Origin: Ciborinia camelliae
Lineage: Eukaryota > Ascomycota > Leotiomycetes > Helotiales > Sclerotiniaceae
Direction of reading: 5' to 3'
NCBI GenBank assembly: GCA_025890175.1
Contig: JANPYM010000015.1
Coordinates: 626,417 to 690,416 of the forward strand
Length of the DNA stretch: 64,000 nucleotides
Shown here one piece after another: positions 24,933 through 36,145 of this stretch (position 1 is the first letter of the stretch; the number at the start of each line of letters is the position of its first letter). The notes beneath the pieces are model-generated. The model saw only the letters and a program-made list of their open reading frames with translations. It searched no databases and was not told the DNA's origin. The position numbers and the translations under genes were made by a program.

Positions 24933-25739
24933 ATGGCTTTCCAAGGTAATTCAATAAATGCACATTCACACGCACCTTTCCACAATGACTCACATTTACA
25001 TGCAGACATGGATCTTTTTGATGAATTCACTGCTTTCGAGGGTGGAGCCTCGACACAAAACTCATACTCCTCGGCTTTTTCTTCTCCTGCTGTTGCAACA
25101 ATGTATGACCCAACAAATAACTTGTCATCCTCAAGCTCCATCAATATGGGAACCGTTTCACCTCAAGATCTATCTCTTCGCGACTCGTTCGCCTCTGCTC
25201 CTAACTCGGCTGCATTTACAAACTTAACCTCTCCATCAACGTTCAACGAGTCCCCTAATTTCGATGATTATGAGATTTCGCCTTTTGTCACTAATGACGG
25301 GATCAACAATGTTGATCTCGCCATGGGTGATCCTTGGTTCTCTCTTTTCCCTGACCAGAAAAACGCCCCGCAACAAATCGTCGAACAATCAAACATCGAT
25401 CACTCTCCTTTAGTGGTAGAGGAAGAACTCGACATCGCCGAGCAAGTTGCTAGTGAGAAAAAGGGTAACCGTCGCAAAACTGGCTCCGCAGCCTCTGCCA
25501 CATCTCCAGCATCAGCAACTTCAGGTATCCGAAAGCGCCCCAAGGTCTTACCACCCATCATCGTTGAAGACCCTACAAACAACGCCGCTATGAAACGAGC
25601 TCGTAACACTCTTGCTGCTCGAAAATCTCGACAAAGGAAGATGCAAAGGGTCGAAGAGCTTGAAGATAAATGCGCAAAGTTAGAGATCGAAAGAGATCAC
25701 TGGAAGCAGATAGCTTTAAAAAGGAACGTTGGACTATGA
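24933..25739 (+). CDS. cpc1: Cross-pathway control bZIP activator CPC1 (GCN4 type)
   Basis: This is the transcription activator of amino-acid biosynthesis genes under starvation, binding TGACTCA as a dimer in the nucleus. From ATG 24933 the protein has 268 aa, close to the usual size of CPC1 proteins. The C-terminal bZIP is diagnostic: NTLAARKSRQRKMQRVEELE gives the NxxAAxxSR basic motif, followed by a short leucine zipper (L-E-D...L-E-I...W-K-Q-I-A-L) ending VGL. Acidic-aromatic segments DLFDEFTAFEGG (about residues 29-40) and MGDPWFSLFPD (about 130-140) are likely activation patches. No intron is seen. Regulation is expected to be translational, through the two uORFs upstream. The frame is open well beyond this ATG, so a longer isoform is possible. 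An upstream TGACTCA suggests autoregulation. Confidence 0.9.
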   Translation: MAFQGNSINAHSHAPFHNDSHLHADMDLFDEFTAFEGGASTQNSYSSAFSSPAVATMYDPTNNLSSSSSINMGTVSPQDLSLRDSFASAPNSAAFTNLTSPSTFNESPNFDDYEISPFVTNDGINNVDLAMGDPWFSLFPDQKNAPQQIVEQSNIDHSPLVVEEELDIAEQVASEKKGNRRKTGSAASATSPASATSGIRKRPKVLPPIIVEDPTNNAAMKRARNTLAARKSRQRKMQRVEELEDKCAKLEIERDHWKQIALKRNVGL

Positions 25740-26401
25740 AGACTGTCCTTTCAGTCACCGGCACACTCATGGATTGGAGGGAGGGATTTTTGGTTCTCTT
25801 TACTCTAAGGAGACTATAGTAGCAGCTGTCGCATAGGGGCTCAGTTATGACGCTATAGTTGTGGATTTCTTTGGTTCGCGCTGTTCCTCGTTCTATTGTA
25901 TCTTTTTTCTTACTATGATATTTCGGATTGGGTGGCAGCGAAAATGTGGGATGGTTTTACTTTCTTCATGGTTCCTTTCATGGGGAAGGATCTTAGGGAC
26001 TTGTATGGGGATATCGCTGAATGAGTGGCTCTTTTGCCAAGGGTTTACAGATACATTTTCGTTTTCCTATTCCTTTTCCTTGGCTGGATTGGCTTGTAGT
26101 TTTGGTGTGTCTCCCACTTGGATCTTCATTGATTCCAAGTGGTGTGTGACCCAAGCATTGTGTTAGTTATCGGTGAAGGAGAATCAACTTGTTGATCACA
26201 TAGTTTTTTTGGTTTGCTTGCTTGCTTATTATTATTGCTTGCTTATTATTATTGTGATGTGATATGATATGATGTGTTGTGATGTAGTATGATTTGATAT
26301 TATGTGTTGTCCCATCTCTATTTGCTTCCATACCTAGATACCTAGATACCTATACTAAGGTCCTTTGTGATACTATACTGTACCGTACCTTGATTTGCTG
26401 T
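25740..26401. other. cpc1 3' flank
   Basis: This probably holds the cpc1 3' UTR. It is T-rich with simple TGATATGATATG and GCTTGCTTATTATTATT runs near 26215-26290. The 101-codon frame at 25861-26166 has no recognisable motif and is taken as chance. Confidence 0.4.
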
Positions 26402-26482
26402 CTTGTCTATCTGTCTACCTGTCTGTCTGTCTATCTGTCTATCTATCTGTCTATCTGTCTGTCTGTCTGTCTGTCTGTTCTC
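26402..26482. repeat. (CTGT/CTAT)n microsatellite
   Basis: About 80 bp of the tetranucleotide CTGT with interspersed CTAT units; it is the start of a 2-kb belt of simple repeats. Confidence 0.9.
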
Positions 26483-26921
26483 TTGTAGGCGCAAGGCGCA
26501 ACGCAACGCAAATCAAATCAAATCGTCATGGTTCATCATGTCCCTAGACTTTCTCGTGAAACTTCATATCGCATCTTCATATGGCATGTATGCATACATG
26601 CATGCATACATCATATCGCATCATTATCTTCCTTCATGTTCATGTTTATGTTCATGTTTATTTATTCATTTAATCATTCATTAATCATTTATTTAATCCT
26701 CGATCCTAGATCCTCGATCCTCTATCCTAGATCCTCGGGGGAGTTGGGGGGGGGAGGTTGAATCTTTTTGAATCTTTTTGAATCATTTTGAATCTTTTTG
26801 GATCATTTCTCGTCTTATGTTGATTTTTTGGGTTGTTATGTTATTCACATACATATATTACTAGCTAAACTTGTATGGAAAATTGTACGTTGTTGACTCA
26901 TTCATTTATTCATTCACAGGG

Positions 26922-26995
26922 GAATGAATGAATGAATGAATGAATGAATGAATGAATGAATGAATGAATGAATGAATGAATGAATGAATGAATGA
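26922..26995. repeat. (GAAT)n microsatellite
   Basis: About eighteen uninterrupted GAAT units, directly preceded by ATTCATTTATTCATTCA, which is complementary to the array and could fold back on it. Confidence 0.95.
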
Positions 26996-27091
26996 GGAGA
27001 GGAGAATCGAGAGGGGAAATGAAGGGAATGGAGGGAGAGGAATGGCTATTGTTTTCTTACCGAGTTGATTGTATTGTATCATATTATAGGT

Positions 27092-27396
27092 ATTGTGTTT
27101 GTATTGTGTTGTATTGTATTGTGTTGTATTGTATTGTGTTGTATTGTATTATATTGTATTGTATTGTGTTGTATTGTATTGTGTTGTATTGTATTGTGTT
27201 GTATTGTATTGTGTTGTATTGTATTGTGTTGTATTGTATTGTGTTGTATTGTATTGTGTTGTATTGTATTGTGTTGTATTGTATTGTGTTGTATTGTATT
27301 GTGTTGTATTGTATTGTGTTGTATTGTATTGTGTTGTATTGTATTGTATTGTATTGTATTGTGTTGTATTGTATTGTGTTGTATTGTGTATTGTAT
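27092..27396. repeat. 15-bp minisatellite of GTATT/GTGTT pentamers
   Basis: The array is built from the ordered triplet GTGTT-GTATT-GTATT, repeated about twenty times with few exceptions. Because the unit length is a multiple of 3, it leaves open frames on both strands, which explains the long spurious ORFs here (27065-27463). Confidence 0.95.
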
Positions 27397-27479
27397 TGTT
27401 GTGTAGGGGATAGGGGATAGGATAGGAGGGGATAGGAGGTGATAAGGAGGTCATGCGAACCAATCGTTTATTTTTTTTT

Positions 27480-28160
27480 ATGTCTATTGTGGATGGATGT
27501 GGATGGGTGGGTGCTATTGTGAATGGGTGCTATTGTAGGCGGGTGCTATTGTGGATGGGGATGGGTGCTATTGTGAATGTATTGTGGATGTATTGTGAAT
27601 GGATGGATAGGCGAAGTGAGAGGGGATGCTATTGTTGATGGATGGGTGCTATTGTGAATGTATTGTGAATGGATGGATAGGCGAAGTGAGAGGCGAATGA
27701 AGATGCGAATGATTAGATCATGGGTTGTGATTGCATCGTGATGCTATCGAGTGATGCTGTGGAGTGGTTGGATTGGTTGGATTGGATTCCAGTTTGATCC
27801 TATTGAATCTATTGGATCGTGAATGATAGGTGGGTGTAGTCATGTGAGGAAGAGGAAGCTAACCTGGAATGCTGGAGATTGAATATGCATATTGTATATC
27901 GGGTCTTGTTATGGTTTATGGTTAAGGGTAAGGTTGTTTTTGTTGTGGTTGTTGTGGTTGCAGGTGTTGTGGTTGCAGGTGTTGTGATTGCAGGTGTGTT
28001 GTGATTGCAGGTGTTGTGGTTGCAGGTGTTGGTGGTTGTTTCTATTTTTGGGATAGGGTGATGGGAATGGTGATGGGAATGGTGATGGGAATGGTGATGG
28101 GAATGGTGATGGGAATGGTGATGGGAATGGGGATGGGATGGGATGGGATGGGGATTCACT
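27480..28160. repeat. Patchwork of G/T-rich minisatellites
   Basis: Imperfect repeats of GGATGGGTGCTATTGTGAATG (27490-27680), GTTGTGGTTGCAGGTGTTGT (27935-28035) and a regular 12-bp GATGGGAATGGT (about 28058-28130, six copies). G/C skew is strong, with C nearly absent from the + strand. No gene is seen. Confidence 0.8.
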
Positions 28161-28435
28161 GGATTGTATACGCGAGGGAGATGTGGTTTGGTTTTGCTTT
28201 GATTTTGGTTGTGGTAAGGTGGGGTGGGGCGGGAAATCTATTTTGGGATTTTAGGGGGGGAGGGAAGGAGGGAGGTGGATTGGATTGGATTGGATTCACT
28301 GGATTTGAGGGTGGGTGTGAGAGAGAAACAGAGAGAGAGAGAGGGTGATGGGTAGGTAAGTGTGTTTTGTTGGGGAAGGGGTTTAAGGGGAGAGATGTGG
28401 ATGGAAGGGAAGAGAATGATGTATCAATAGGTATT

Positions 28436-28512
28436 GGTAGGTAGGTAGGTAGGTAGGTAGGTAGGTAGGTAGGTAGGTAGGTAGGTATGTAGGTAGGTAG
28501 GTAGGTAGGTAG
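28436..28512. repeat. (GGTA)n microsatellite
   Basis: About nineteen GGTA/TAGG units with one T variant. Short copies of the same tetranucleotide occur in many spacers of this window. Confidence 0.95.
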
Positions 28513-30409
28513 ATAAGTAGCTACCTAGATAATTGGCCAACTAGAATGAGGATTAGAATGGGAGGAAGATGAGGAAGAGGAGTTTGTTGGGGATACGGAT
28601 GATCTTGCTTTTGTTGTGGTGTTTTTGTTCTTGTTTTAATCATGTATGGGAATGATATGTTGACATGTTGGTAAGAGGGATTATATCTATCTACGATCAA
28701 GATGTGAATAGGAAAGGAAAAGAGACGAGGTTATTTTGTGTTATCATGGTGTTGTTTGGTGTTTGAGGGAAGGAAAGCGATGGGGGATTGGAGATTGGAA
28801 ATGACCTTCTTAATGAAATGGGTATTGTATGATCTTTTGGGAGATTTTTGGGGTTGTTGATGGTTTCGGTGTTGATTATAAGAAAATCACTCAAGTTATA
28901 GTACATATAATACATACTTAAGGTATATGTGTAGTATCGCCTTTCTCCAGCTATCTACAACTAACTGTCTTTACGCGTATATTTGATCCTATTGCGTTTT
29001 GCTGTTGCGTTATTAGCAAAGGAAGGCAAACAAGCAAATGCCCTTCAACAAACGTCAAAGTCTGACTCCCAATTCTCTTCGCTTTTTGTTCGGAAGTTCG
29101 TGCAAAAGTTTGCTGCTTTTTCCCTAGGTGATGGTGTTTAGTACCTACTTCATACCTAGTCACTCGCCATATTTCCCTCTTTCCACTTCATCATCTCTGC
29201 CCTCATCAACTTGAACCCAAGACATAATACATATACTTTCTTGAAGTTTCTCCAGTAAATAAAATTTATCTCGGGGAATATGGAGTATGGAAAATCTATC
29301 TCCTAAAAATTCATGCTCGCGTAGTACCTACCTCTTCTCTTGTACGATATTCCCCTTAACCTCGCATATCGCATATCCCTCCAATAAAATTCCGTTGACG
29401 ATCGGACCGGGTTTGTTTTGTTTGTGAGGCACTAGAATTTCTAGGTTAGTTCTTCATTGAATCATCTGTTTGAGTGGATTTATTTCTTTCATTCTATATA
29501 GTGAATACATATCTCCATTCTCTCCGCTCTTTCCTTTTACTTAGGGTTGTTCTGTGGATGTAGTATATGGATATATCCATCCGCACCCTTAACTTTTTTC
29601 GCCTCGAAAACTTGCGAAAACCTAACTTCGTTTTCCTCAAGGAGATGCTGGTGGGCCGCAGGTTTTTCTAGGCTGTTTGGAGAACTGGAAATATATATAT
29701 GGTGTATATATCATTCTTTAAGTAAAGGATGTCACGAATAGTATTTTTAAGCTATATTCACTGTTGATTTTTCTGAGTTGTTGTGCTGTGTTTGTTTGGC
29801 TGTCATTTTATGCGGATTTGATATTATTGATAACTGGCTAGTGCTGTTGTTTTCATTGATGTGTAGTTGAGGGGTTACGTGTGCTTCATCTACCTCACCC
29901 AGTCTCTTTCTTCTACTCTACCTTCCATAAATAAAGTTTCAACAGCATTGTCTCACCCAACAACTCCCTTCCCTAGGTTTCACGTACTCTTCCCCGACTT
30001 GCTAACAAAAGACACCTCTCTAACGACCATTTTGGTGATATCCGTGGCTTTTCTTATGACACCTATGAGTATATCAATATGTATTTCTCGATTTCTTTTA
30101 TACCTCCAACCATTTTCTACGAAATCATCAGAGTGGGGTTTCATGAATATCGTCTAGTGTCCTCAAATTTCCTCTGCGTCCCATTGTTTTATTCACTCTC
30201 CTTACGGATAATGTTTTTAGGTATAAATATCTAGGTGTCTTTCTGCAAATAGAACGTACATGGGGTATAATAATACAAGAAATATTAAGGTATATTGAAA
30301 ATATTTGATGGGACTCGGTGCGAAACTCATGGTCATGGGTAGAGTTTGCAGTAGCTTTGATAATTCGTCATTTTATAAGATGTATTGAGAAGGGGAAAGT
30401 CTTCATGCA
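28513..30409. other. Gene-free spacer
   Basis: I see no supported gene in this 1.9 kb. The 96-codon frame at 29867-30157 has a hydrophobic stretch and could be a fragment related to the membrane-protein relic downstream, but nothing identifies it. Confidence 0.4.
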
Positions 30410-32117
30410 ATGATACCTTATAATGACTTGGTTATTGCTGTTACTGTTATTCTCTTCTTATTTCGAATCATTTATCATCGTAATATTCACCTCATAATCA
30501 CCACCACCCTCATCACTATGACCCCCATATCTCACCACCACATCACAAAAGTCACTTCATATCCTGATCTAATAAACAGGAACCAAGCAATCAATACACC
30601 ATCCTAAAACGTCGTCTTCGTTCACTCCTATCTCATATCCCTTCCATCGCTGGGAGGTATATTTTCTTGAGGCTATATTTTCTTGGGGCATGAAAATCAA
30701 CGCCTACACCACCATCAACTGAAAAAATTTCTATCATTCTATAAGTAACCTTTTGGTAACTTCCAGCCTCAAATACATGTGGCTCAAGTGTGGCACCTTA
30801 CAAATCATTACTTGGATTGTCATAACTGTTGCCGGACATGTCAAATTTAACATCTTGGTTCATCGATCAACAATTGCCTCGGCTGGAGCTTGGGCTGCTT
30901 TTGGAATATATCTTTTACTTCCGTCACTTCTAGTACCCGAAAATTATATGGCCAGGCATCCGGCCATCAGGATGATCAAGATAGTGTTGATGCTAGCAAT
31001 CTTCGGCTCATTGGTATCCTGTGCCATACTTCAGGGAAAAACATGTATTTCCGGCATTTCGGGATCATGCCAGCTCAATGTCCATACACCGACACCCGTG
31101 AATATGGCAATTATGTCGGATGTTATGCCCTTTAAATGATCAACAACACGGTTTTGACTTTGCTTCGACATAACACAACAATTTTGTTAGTGTTTGAAGG
31201 TAATCCCCTGTGGCGATTTGGTATCAAATACTTCAAGGCGCTGATATCAAAGCTTGGCTGGCTGGTCAGGAATAGCATCAAAGGTCTTATAGGCTTACTA
31301 TGCTGTATACGCAGGGGTCCTTGGTTGTTTTCAATTGTTGTACTTCCCTATATCATTTCCATGGAAGTTCGGTTTGTCTTTACTTGTCTTCTTTCTCTTA
31401 CGGCTATGTAGTTGAGGATGTGTATTGGATACCTCATGGTAGACACCCTCCTTGCATTAATTCTTTTTGAAATTAGTTCCTTTATTTATGGTCTGTTTTA
31501 TCTTTTAGTATACCTGGAGGATTATCGGAGCTACATGAGCGATGAAGACAAAGGTGTGGAGAATCAATGGGACTTCGTTCAATTCGTACCATGTTTCCTC
31601 ATTCTTATCCCAATAATGATTGCATGGGAAGTTTGGTATGGTAGGTCAACCATGAACTTATATAACAAATGATGATGATGATTACTAAACAATCTCAGAA
31701 GAGCGTTGCCGTGCTAAAATGGACAAGGAAAGAGCGGCGGGAGCAGCAGCTTTTAAAGAGATCTCTCGACCAACAACTCTATCCCGAGCTCACACTCCAG
31801 ACCTACATTTGATGACAGTCGGTGGAGATTACCATGGGCGTCAGATAGCAGAGGACAGGAATCTGAATGAGAGACATGACAACAGTCTGCGATCTCCTTC
31901 TAGAGCACACCAGCGCACACCTTCAGTTGACTCGAAACCCGAAGGCAATTCGGGTATTATAACAAATGCTACAAGCTCACGACCACAAGAACGCTTGGTA
32001 TCAGTATCGAATGATTCTACGCCCAGGTCAAATGACGATACTGTTCCAGTGGCTCTCGACGTGACTGATTCAGAACAAGGGACTATTCCTGGTGGAGAAT
32101 CTCTGGATGGTGAATAA
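30410..32117 (+). pseudogene. Decayed multi-pass membrane protein gene
   Basis: A gene-length stretch codes for hydrophobic helices in pieces. An N-terminal piece starts at ATG 30410 (MIPYNDLVIAVTVILFLF). A piece from about 30768 reads MWLKCGTLQIITWIVI and continues through two more helices. At about 31070 the sensible frame changes, from CISGISGSCQ to PAQCPYTDTREYGNYVGCYA. That frame meets a TAA at 31133-31135 and a TAG at 31409-31411, with helices on both sides. Further on the frame is intact, with a well-formed intron (GTAGGT donor near 31641, ACTAAAC branch, CAG acceptor at about 31699) leading to a hydrophilic tail ending at 32117. Disabled in at least three places, unless there is undetected splicing. 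The family is not named; no enzyme motif is visible. Confidence 0.6.
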
Positions 32118-33625
32118 GGAAATCGTATTTTTTATCACTAAGATGCTATGAATTTCTACTGTCAACGTTCTGGGCGGTTATTGCGCTTTAGGTCCCTAAG
32201 TTTTATGCCTTTCCGATAGCCGGACCAACGGCAAATCTACAAAGTGCATGCTACTCACACCTTAAACGGCAACGATGGCGGTAATAATAACAACAACTAA
32301 AAAAGATATTTTTATTTCGGCAATTGTTGGAACGGCCCTTCTACCACTCGCTATGAATGTCCTTCCCCGAAGTCCGCACCATACAACTCAACATGGCTTC
32401 CTATCAGCCAAACACTACCACAAATTTACCGCGTTTCTACTTTATAATATGGTTACGGAAAGACATGTTGGCCTTTAGTTAGGTTTTGATAGAGGCATAG
32501 TGGTGAGACCGATATCAAAGGACTTCTTTTGTAGTTATGTCACCTGAAACTTACGAATGACTTGGAAAATTTGCATCTACATCTTGCTTCGCGTTTCTAG
32601 AATTATTCTGGAATAGTATATAAGCAGAAAGCAGAAGGATCCGTTTTTTCAAATTTGGCAGATGATACTCTAGTATTGTCTGGAAAGATTCGGTGGATAG
32701 TGTTGTGAGATCAAAATCATGAAAGGCAATTCATTAATCGGTGGTGATCATGTATCTTCTATGAAAATCATTGTAATGGCAACTGATGGAAATTGCTGCA
32801 GTGAATGTTAGATGTGTATCATGTCCCATTGTAATCTTGAAGAAAATAACTTACACCATCACTATAAGTAGAATTATATTATACATCGCTGTCACCACAC
32901 ACTCTACCTTTCTCTCCCGAGCCATCGAGACCCCTCTCAAATGTTCACCGATTCTAGAAGTTTTACTTAGATCTGTTGCTATTCTTCTCGGTCAGAATAG
33001 CCAAAAATTAGAATTGTGTTCACGCTAGTTTGAATATTGTATTGATAAAATCGCTAAAAATAATATTTAAACCAACCCTAGATAACCTGGGTTTAGGGGT
33101 TTTATTACTCTGACGAAGGGAATAGGAGGCTTATTTTTAGGTCCCAAAGCTTTAGATCCACGAGATATCAATCTAGTATGATATTCCAATTATTCCCTAA
33201 GTTTTTTTATCCTTCCACAATTCCAATTTCTACTAACTCAAGTCTACAGCCTTGTGGATACTTGGACTCCTGTATGCCCGAACTATCCAGAGCTGTGCAG
33301 ATCTTGCGAGAGGATTAGAATTTTTGATAGTTCGTTTGGTTGCAGACTATGCCTCATGCTTGCCACCCACAGCCAATCAGAAAAGGACAAGCAAGTGGCC
33401 ACCTGCAGCTCACAGAACATGAGAGGCCCGACCTGAATGGTTGGAATAATTTGTTTTGTCCAATCAAAAGCAAAAGCTGGTAATATTAAATCTTATTCGT
33501 CGAGCACCCACGGTGGTTACCTAGTGATGGGGTAATCTACTGAACATAAATGAGGGGTAGTTATCCCCACGGTAAAAAACACAAGCTCAGATCATCAAAA
33601 GAGCCAGCGATAAACTGAGTGAAAG
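32118..33625. other. Spacer upstream of the RBR gene
   Basis: No gene supported. The 60-80 codon frames at 32275, 32786 and 33254 lack ATG context or motifs. The last 80 bp before 33626 probably form the leader of the RBR gene. Confidence 0.4.
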
Positions 33626-36145
33626 ATGGATCCTAAAGCTCCCTGCAAATTCTTTGCGGGTGGATATTGTATGAGGGGAGAGAAGTGTCGTTATTCTCAT
33701 GAGAAGACTACCATCATCCCTCAATTTGCAGGTTCTAAAAGCCGACCATCTCAGACCGAACCTCTGAACTCAATACAAGACCCTCGCTCGCAGATTGTAT
33801 GCTACCATTATGCTCGAGGTAATTGTCGAAACGGGAGTAACTGTCCTTATTCCCACCTTGTAGAGAAGGAGAAGAAAATAGAGCAGGATTTGGACCCCGA
33901 GGTTTGCTCCCCGGCACGACAGTTTGGTTTCTTTCAAACTAACATATGCCAGGAAAACCAAAATTATGACAACTTCACAAGAGAATTTTGTGGTGCGTTG
34001 GCCCAGTTCGATAAGGGTGCACAAGTATCCAAAGTCTCCCTCCAGACAGACTTCTCCGCCGCCCGAATAGATGGAATACCAATAGATAGTACACCAGAAT
34101 CTATAACCTTACTTTTGTCCAGAGAAGGAATACAGCTTATACCGGGGTGTGTGAGGATACGACGACAAGAAAGCACATCCCATGCATCGGCAGATATCAA
34201 AGTTGATGATCCTACATTTGCGAAAAGACTGTGCACGAAACTCGGCGAGAGAAGCAATTTGAAAGTCAGATATCCAAAGATGGAAGTGTTTCAGGTTTCT
34301 GCTGGCCTTCCTCCTGGCACAAATGCTCATCGAATCGAATGCAAAAAAGTCCAGTGCTCCTGGTACAAGCCTTCCAAAACGGCATGGCTGAATTTTGGAA
34401 AAGAAGAGATTGCCAAGAGAGTTTTTGATAAATTCAATTCAAAATCTTACAAGGTTCTTGGTCAGACCCCGAGGTGTAACGCGCCAACGAGAGGGGGGAC
34501 AGGGCGGAGGAATCCTCTTGCATGGACGCTAGTTCTTACAAATCTGCCGGTTGCAACCACGGGGAAGAATGTTTTCTCCGCCATAACATCGCCACATGAC
34601 AAGCCTCGTAACATCGAACTAGGTAGCCCTAGCTATGAGGCTGATGGTGAAGAGGCCAGTGCAACTGTGATGTCTCTATTGCTCCAGAATGGCCCGATCG
34701 AATGGAGTCAGGTTAGCACAGAACTAGAAGGCAAAAGAGCAAAAGCTGTTGCTCGATTCTACGAGGAATCCGATGCAAGGGCAGCCGCGAATTCGCTGCA
34801 CGATAAACCTTTACCATTCTGCGAGACCATGACCTTGACCGTTCAACTTGTCAGCACCGCGAAATTCAAGGTCGCGAACACGATATTTCATGCCATTCAG
34901 AGTAGGATTCGTACTGCAAGTCAGACTTGGAATGAACAGCATTTGAAGTTTAAGATCTATCCCAGTGCTGGTCTCAGAAAGCAGTATAGAGTGCTCAAGA
35001 TTGAAGGAGAAGTAACCAAAAATGTCACTGCCGCAAAGGAGACTTTGAACGAGATATTGGATGGGGTTATGGTGATGAGTGACGGCAAGCCTTCATGGAC
35101 TCCTTCCTTAATCAGCAACGGAACTGTGTTCCAGAAACTAAAGCAAATCCAAGAAGACCATGGAGTTGTCATCATTCGCAATAGGAGAAAACAAGAACTC
35201 AAACTCTACGGCTCGGTAGAAAAGTGCGAGGAGGTAAAATTGATTATCACGAACATCATTAATGCCGAATCACATACTGCCCATATAATCGAACTGAAAC
35301 CGGAAGACTTTCGATGGGCATGCAATGGTGGGTTCAGAATGATCGCTGGTACACTTGGAGTTAATATTCCCACTTTTGACGTCGTCTCAAACCCGAAGAG
35401 AATCTTGATTGGAGGTACGGAAAAGGAATACGAGACTGCACTGAGAATGATTAGCAAAAGAGAGACCAAAAAGTTTTCTGAGTCGGTCGCCCCTGGGGAT
35501 TGTGCTGTATGCTGGGGGCCAGCAGACAACCCGGTTTTTACCAAATGCAATCACGTGTATTGCATCGAGTGTTTCGAACTCTCTTGTAGCGCCGCTAGCT
35601 CTAACGGAAAAGACTTCTCAATCAAATGTCATGGAGACATGGGAAAATGTCAAGTGATCTTCAGCCTTGAAGAACTACAAGAAAGTCTCTCATCCAAGGC
35701 GTTTGAGGACATCCTCGAGGCTTCCTTCTCATCCCACATTCAGCGCAATCCGCAGGCGTTCCGCTATTGTCCCAAACCGAACTGCAATACTGTCTATCGT
35801 GTGACTAACACGATGCATTTCAATACCTGTGCCGAATGTTGCACAGTAACATGCACACACTGCCACAATCCCCATGAGAACAAAACTTGCGGGGAATATG
35901 AAGATGAAAGCTCGGGAAGGTATCAAGAAGCGCTGAAATTGATGGAGAGACTTGGTATCAAGAGTTGTCCCAAGTGTAAAACTTCTATTGAGAAGACGGA
36001 TGGTTGTAATCACATTGAGTGTAAGTGTGGAGCACACCTTTGTTGGGTATGTTTGGAGGCATTTTTGCAATCCGAATTATGCTATAGTCATATGAACGCA
36101 AAACATGGGGGAATAGGGCTTGACGACCTACTAGATAACTTTTAA
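33626..36145 (+). CDS. CCCH zinc-finger / RBR-type E3 ubiquitin ligase
   Basis: An intronless 839-aa gene. Two CCCH fingers open the protein, both with C-x7-C-x5-C-x3-H spacing: C7-C15-C21-H25, and one beginning VCYHYARGNC at about residue 59. The middle (about 130-600) has weak RRM- or KH-like stretches. The C-terminus is a complete RING1-IBR-RING2 module. RING1 starts at C626 (CAVCWGPADNPVFTKCNHVYC), the IBR is about 705-760 (FRYCPKPNCNTVY, CTHCHNPHENKTC), and RING2 starts at C781 (CPKCKTSIEKTDGCNHIEC). By alignment to the parkin-type motif the catalytic cysteine is C794 in DGCNH. RBR ligases form a thioester with ubiquitin before transfer. The CCCH fingers suggest an RNA-linked target, which is an inference. 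The layout recalls the C-terminal RBR of plant DEAH11/12 helicases, but there is no helicase here. Confidence 0.9.
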   Translation: MDPKAPCKFFAGGYCMRGEKCRYSHEKTTIIPQFAGSKSRPSQTEPLNSIQDPRSQIVCYHYARGNCRNGSNCPYSHLVEKEKKIEQDLDPEVCSPARQFGFFQTNICQENQNYDNFTREFCGALAQFDKGAQVSKVSLQTDFSAARIDGIPIDSTPESITLLLSREGIQLIPGCVRIRRQESTSHASADIKVDDPTFAKRLCTKLGERSNLKVRYPKMEVFQVSAGLPPGTNAHRIECKKVQCSWYKPSKTAWLNFGKEEIAKRVFDKFNSKSYKVLGQTPRCNAPTRGGTGRRNPLAWTLVLTNLPVATTGKNVFSAITSPHDKPRNIELGSPSYEADGEEASATVMSLLLQNGPIEWSQVSTELEGKRAKAVARFYEESDARAAANSLHDKPLPFCETMTLTVQLVSTAKFKVANTIFHAIQSRIRTASQTWNEQHLKFKIYPSAGLRKQYRVLKIEGEVTKNVTAAKETLNEILDGVMVMSDGKPSWTPSLISNGTVFQKLKQIQEDHGVVIIRNRRKQELKLYGSVEKCEEVKLIITNIINAESHTAHIIELKPEDFRWACNGGFRMIAGTLGVNIPTFDVVSNPKRILIGGTEKEYETALRMISKRETKKFSESVAPGDCAVCWGPADNPVFTKCNHVYCIECFELSCSAASSNGKDFSIKCHGDMGKCQVIFSLEELQESLSSKAFEDILEASFSSHIQRNPQAFRYCPKPNCNTVYRVTNTMHFNTCAECCTVTCTHCHNPHENKTCGEYEDESSGRYQEALKLMERLGIKSCPKCKTSIEKTDGCNHIECKCGAHLCWVCLEAFLQSELCYSHMNAKHGGIGLDDLLDNF

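Noticed and set aside
24258..25739. Taking the whole 493-codon frame as the CPC1 protein from TTG 24258
   Set aside because: TTG is not a standard start. The main ATG at 24933 gives the usual family size, so the rest is listed as a possible non-AUG extension.
26992..27463. 104-142 codon frames YCIVL/QYNTT
   Set aside because: They are translations of the GTATT minisatellite.
29867..30157. 96-codon hydrophobic frame as a separate gene
   Set aside because: It has only a TTG start and no motif. It may be part of the decayed membrane-protein locus but cannot be linked by splice signals.
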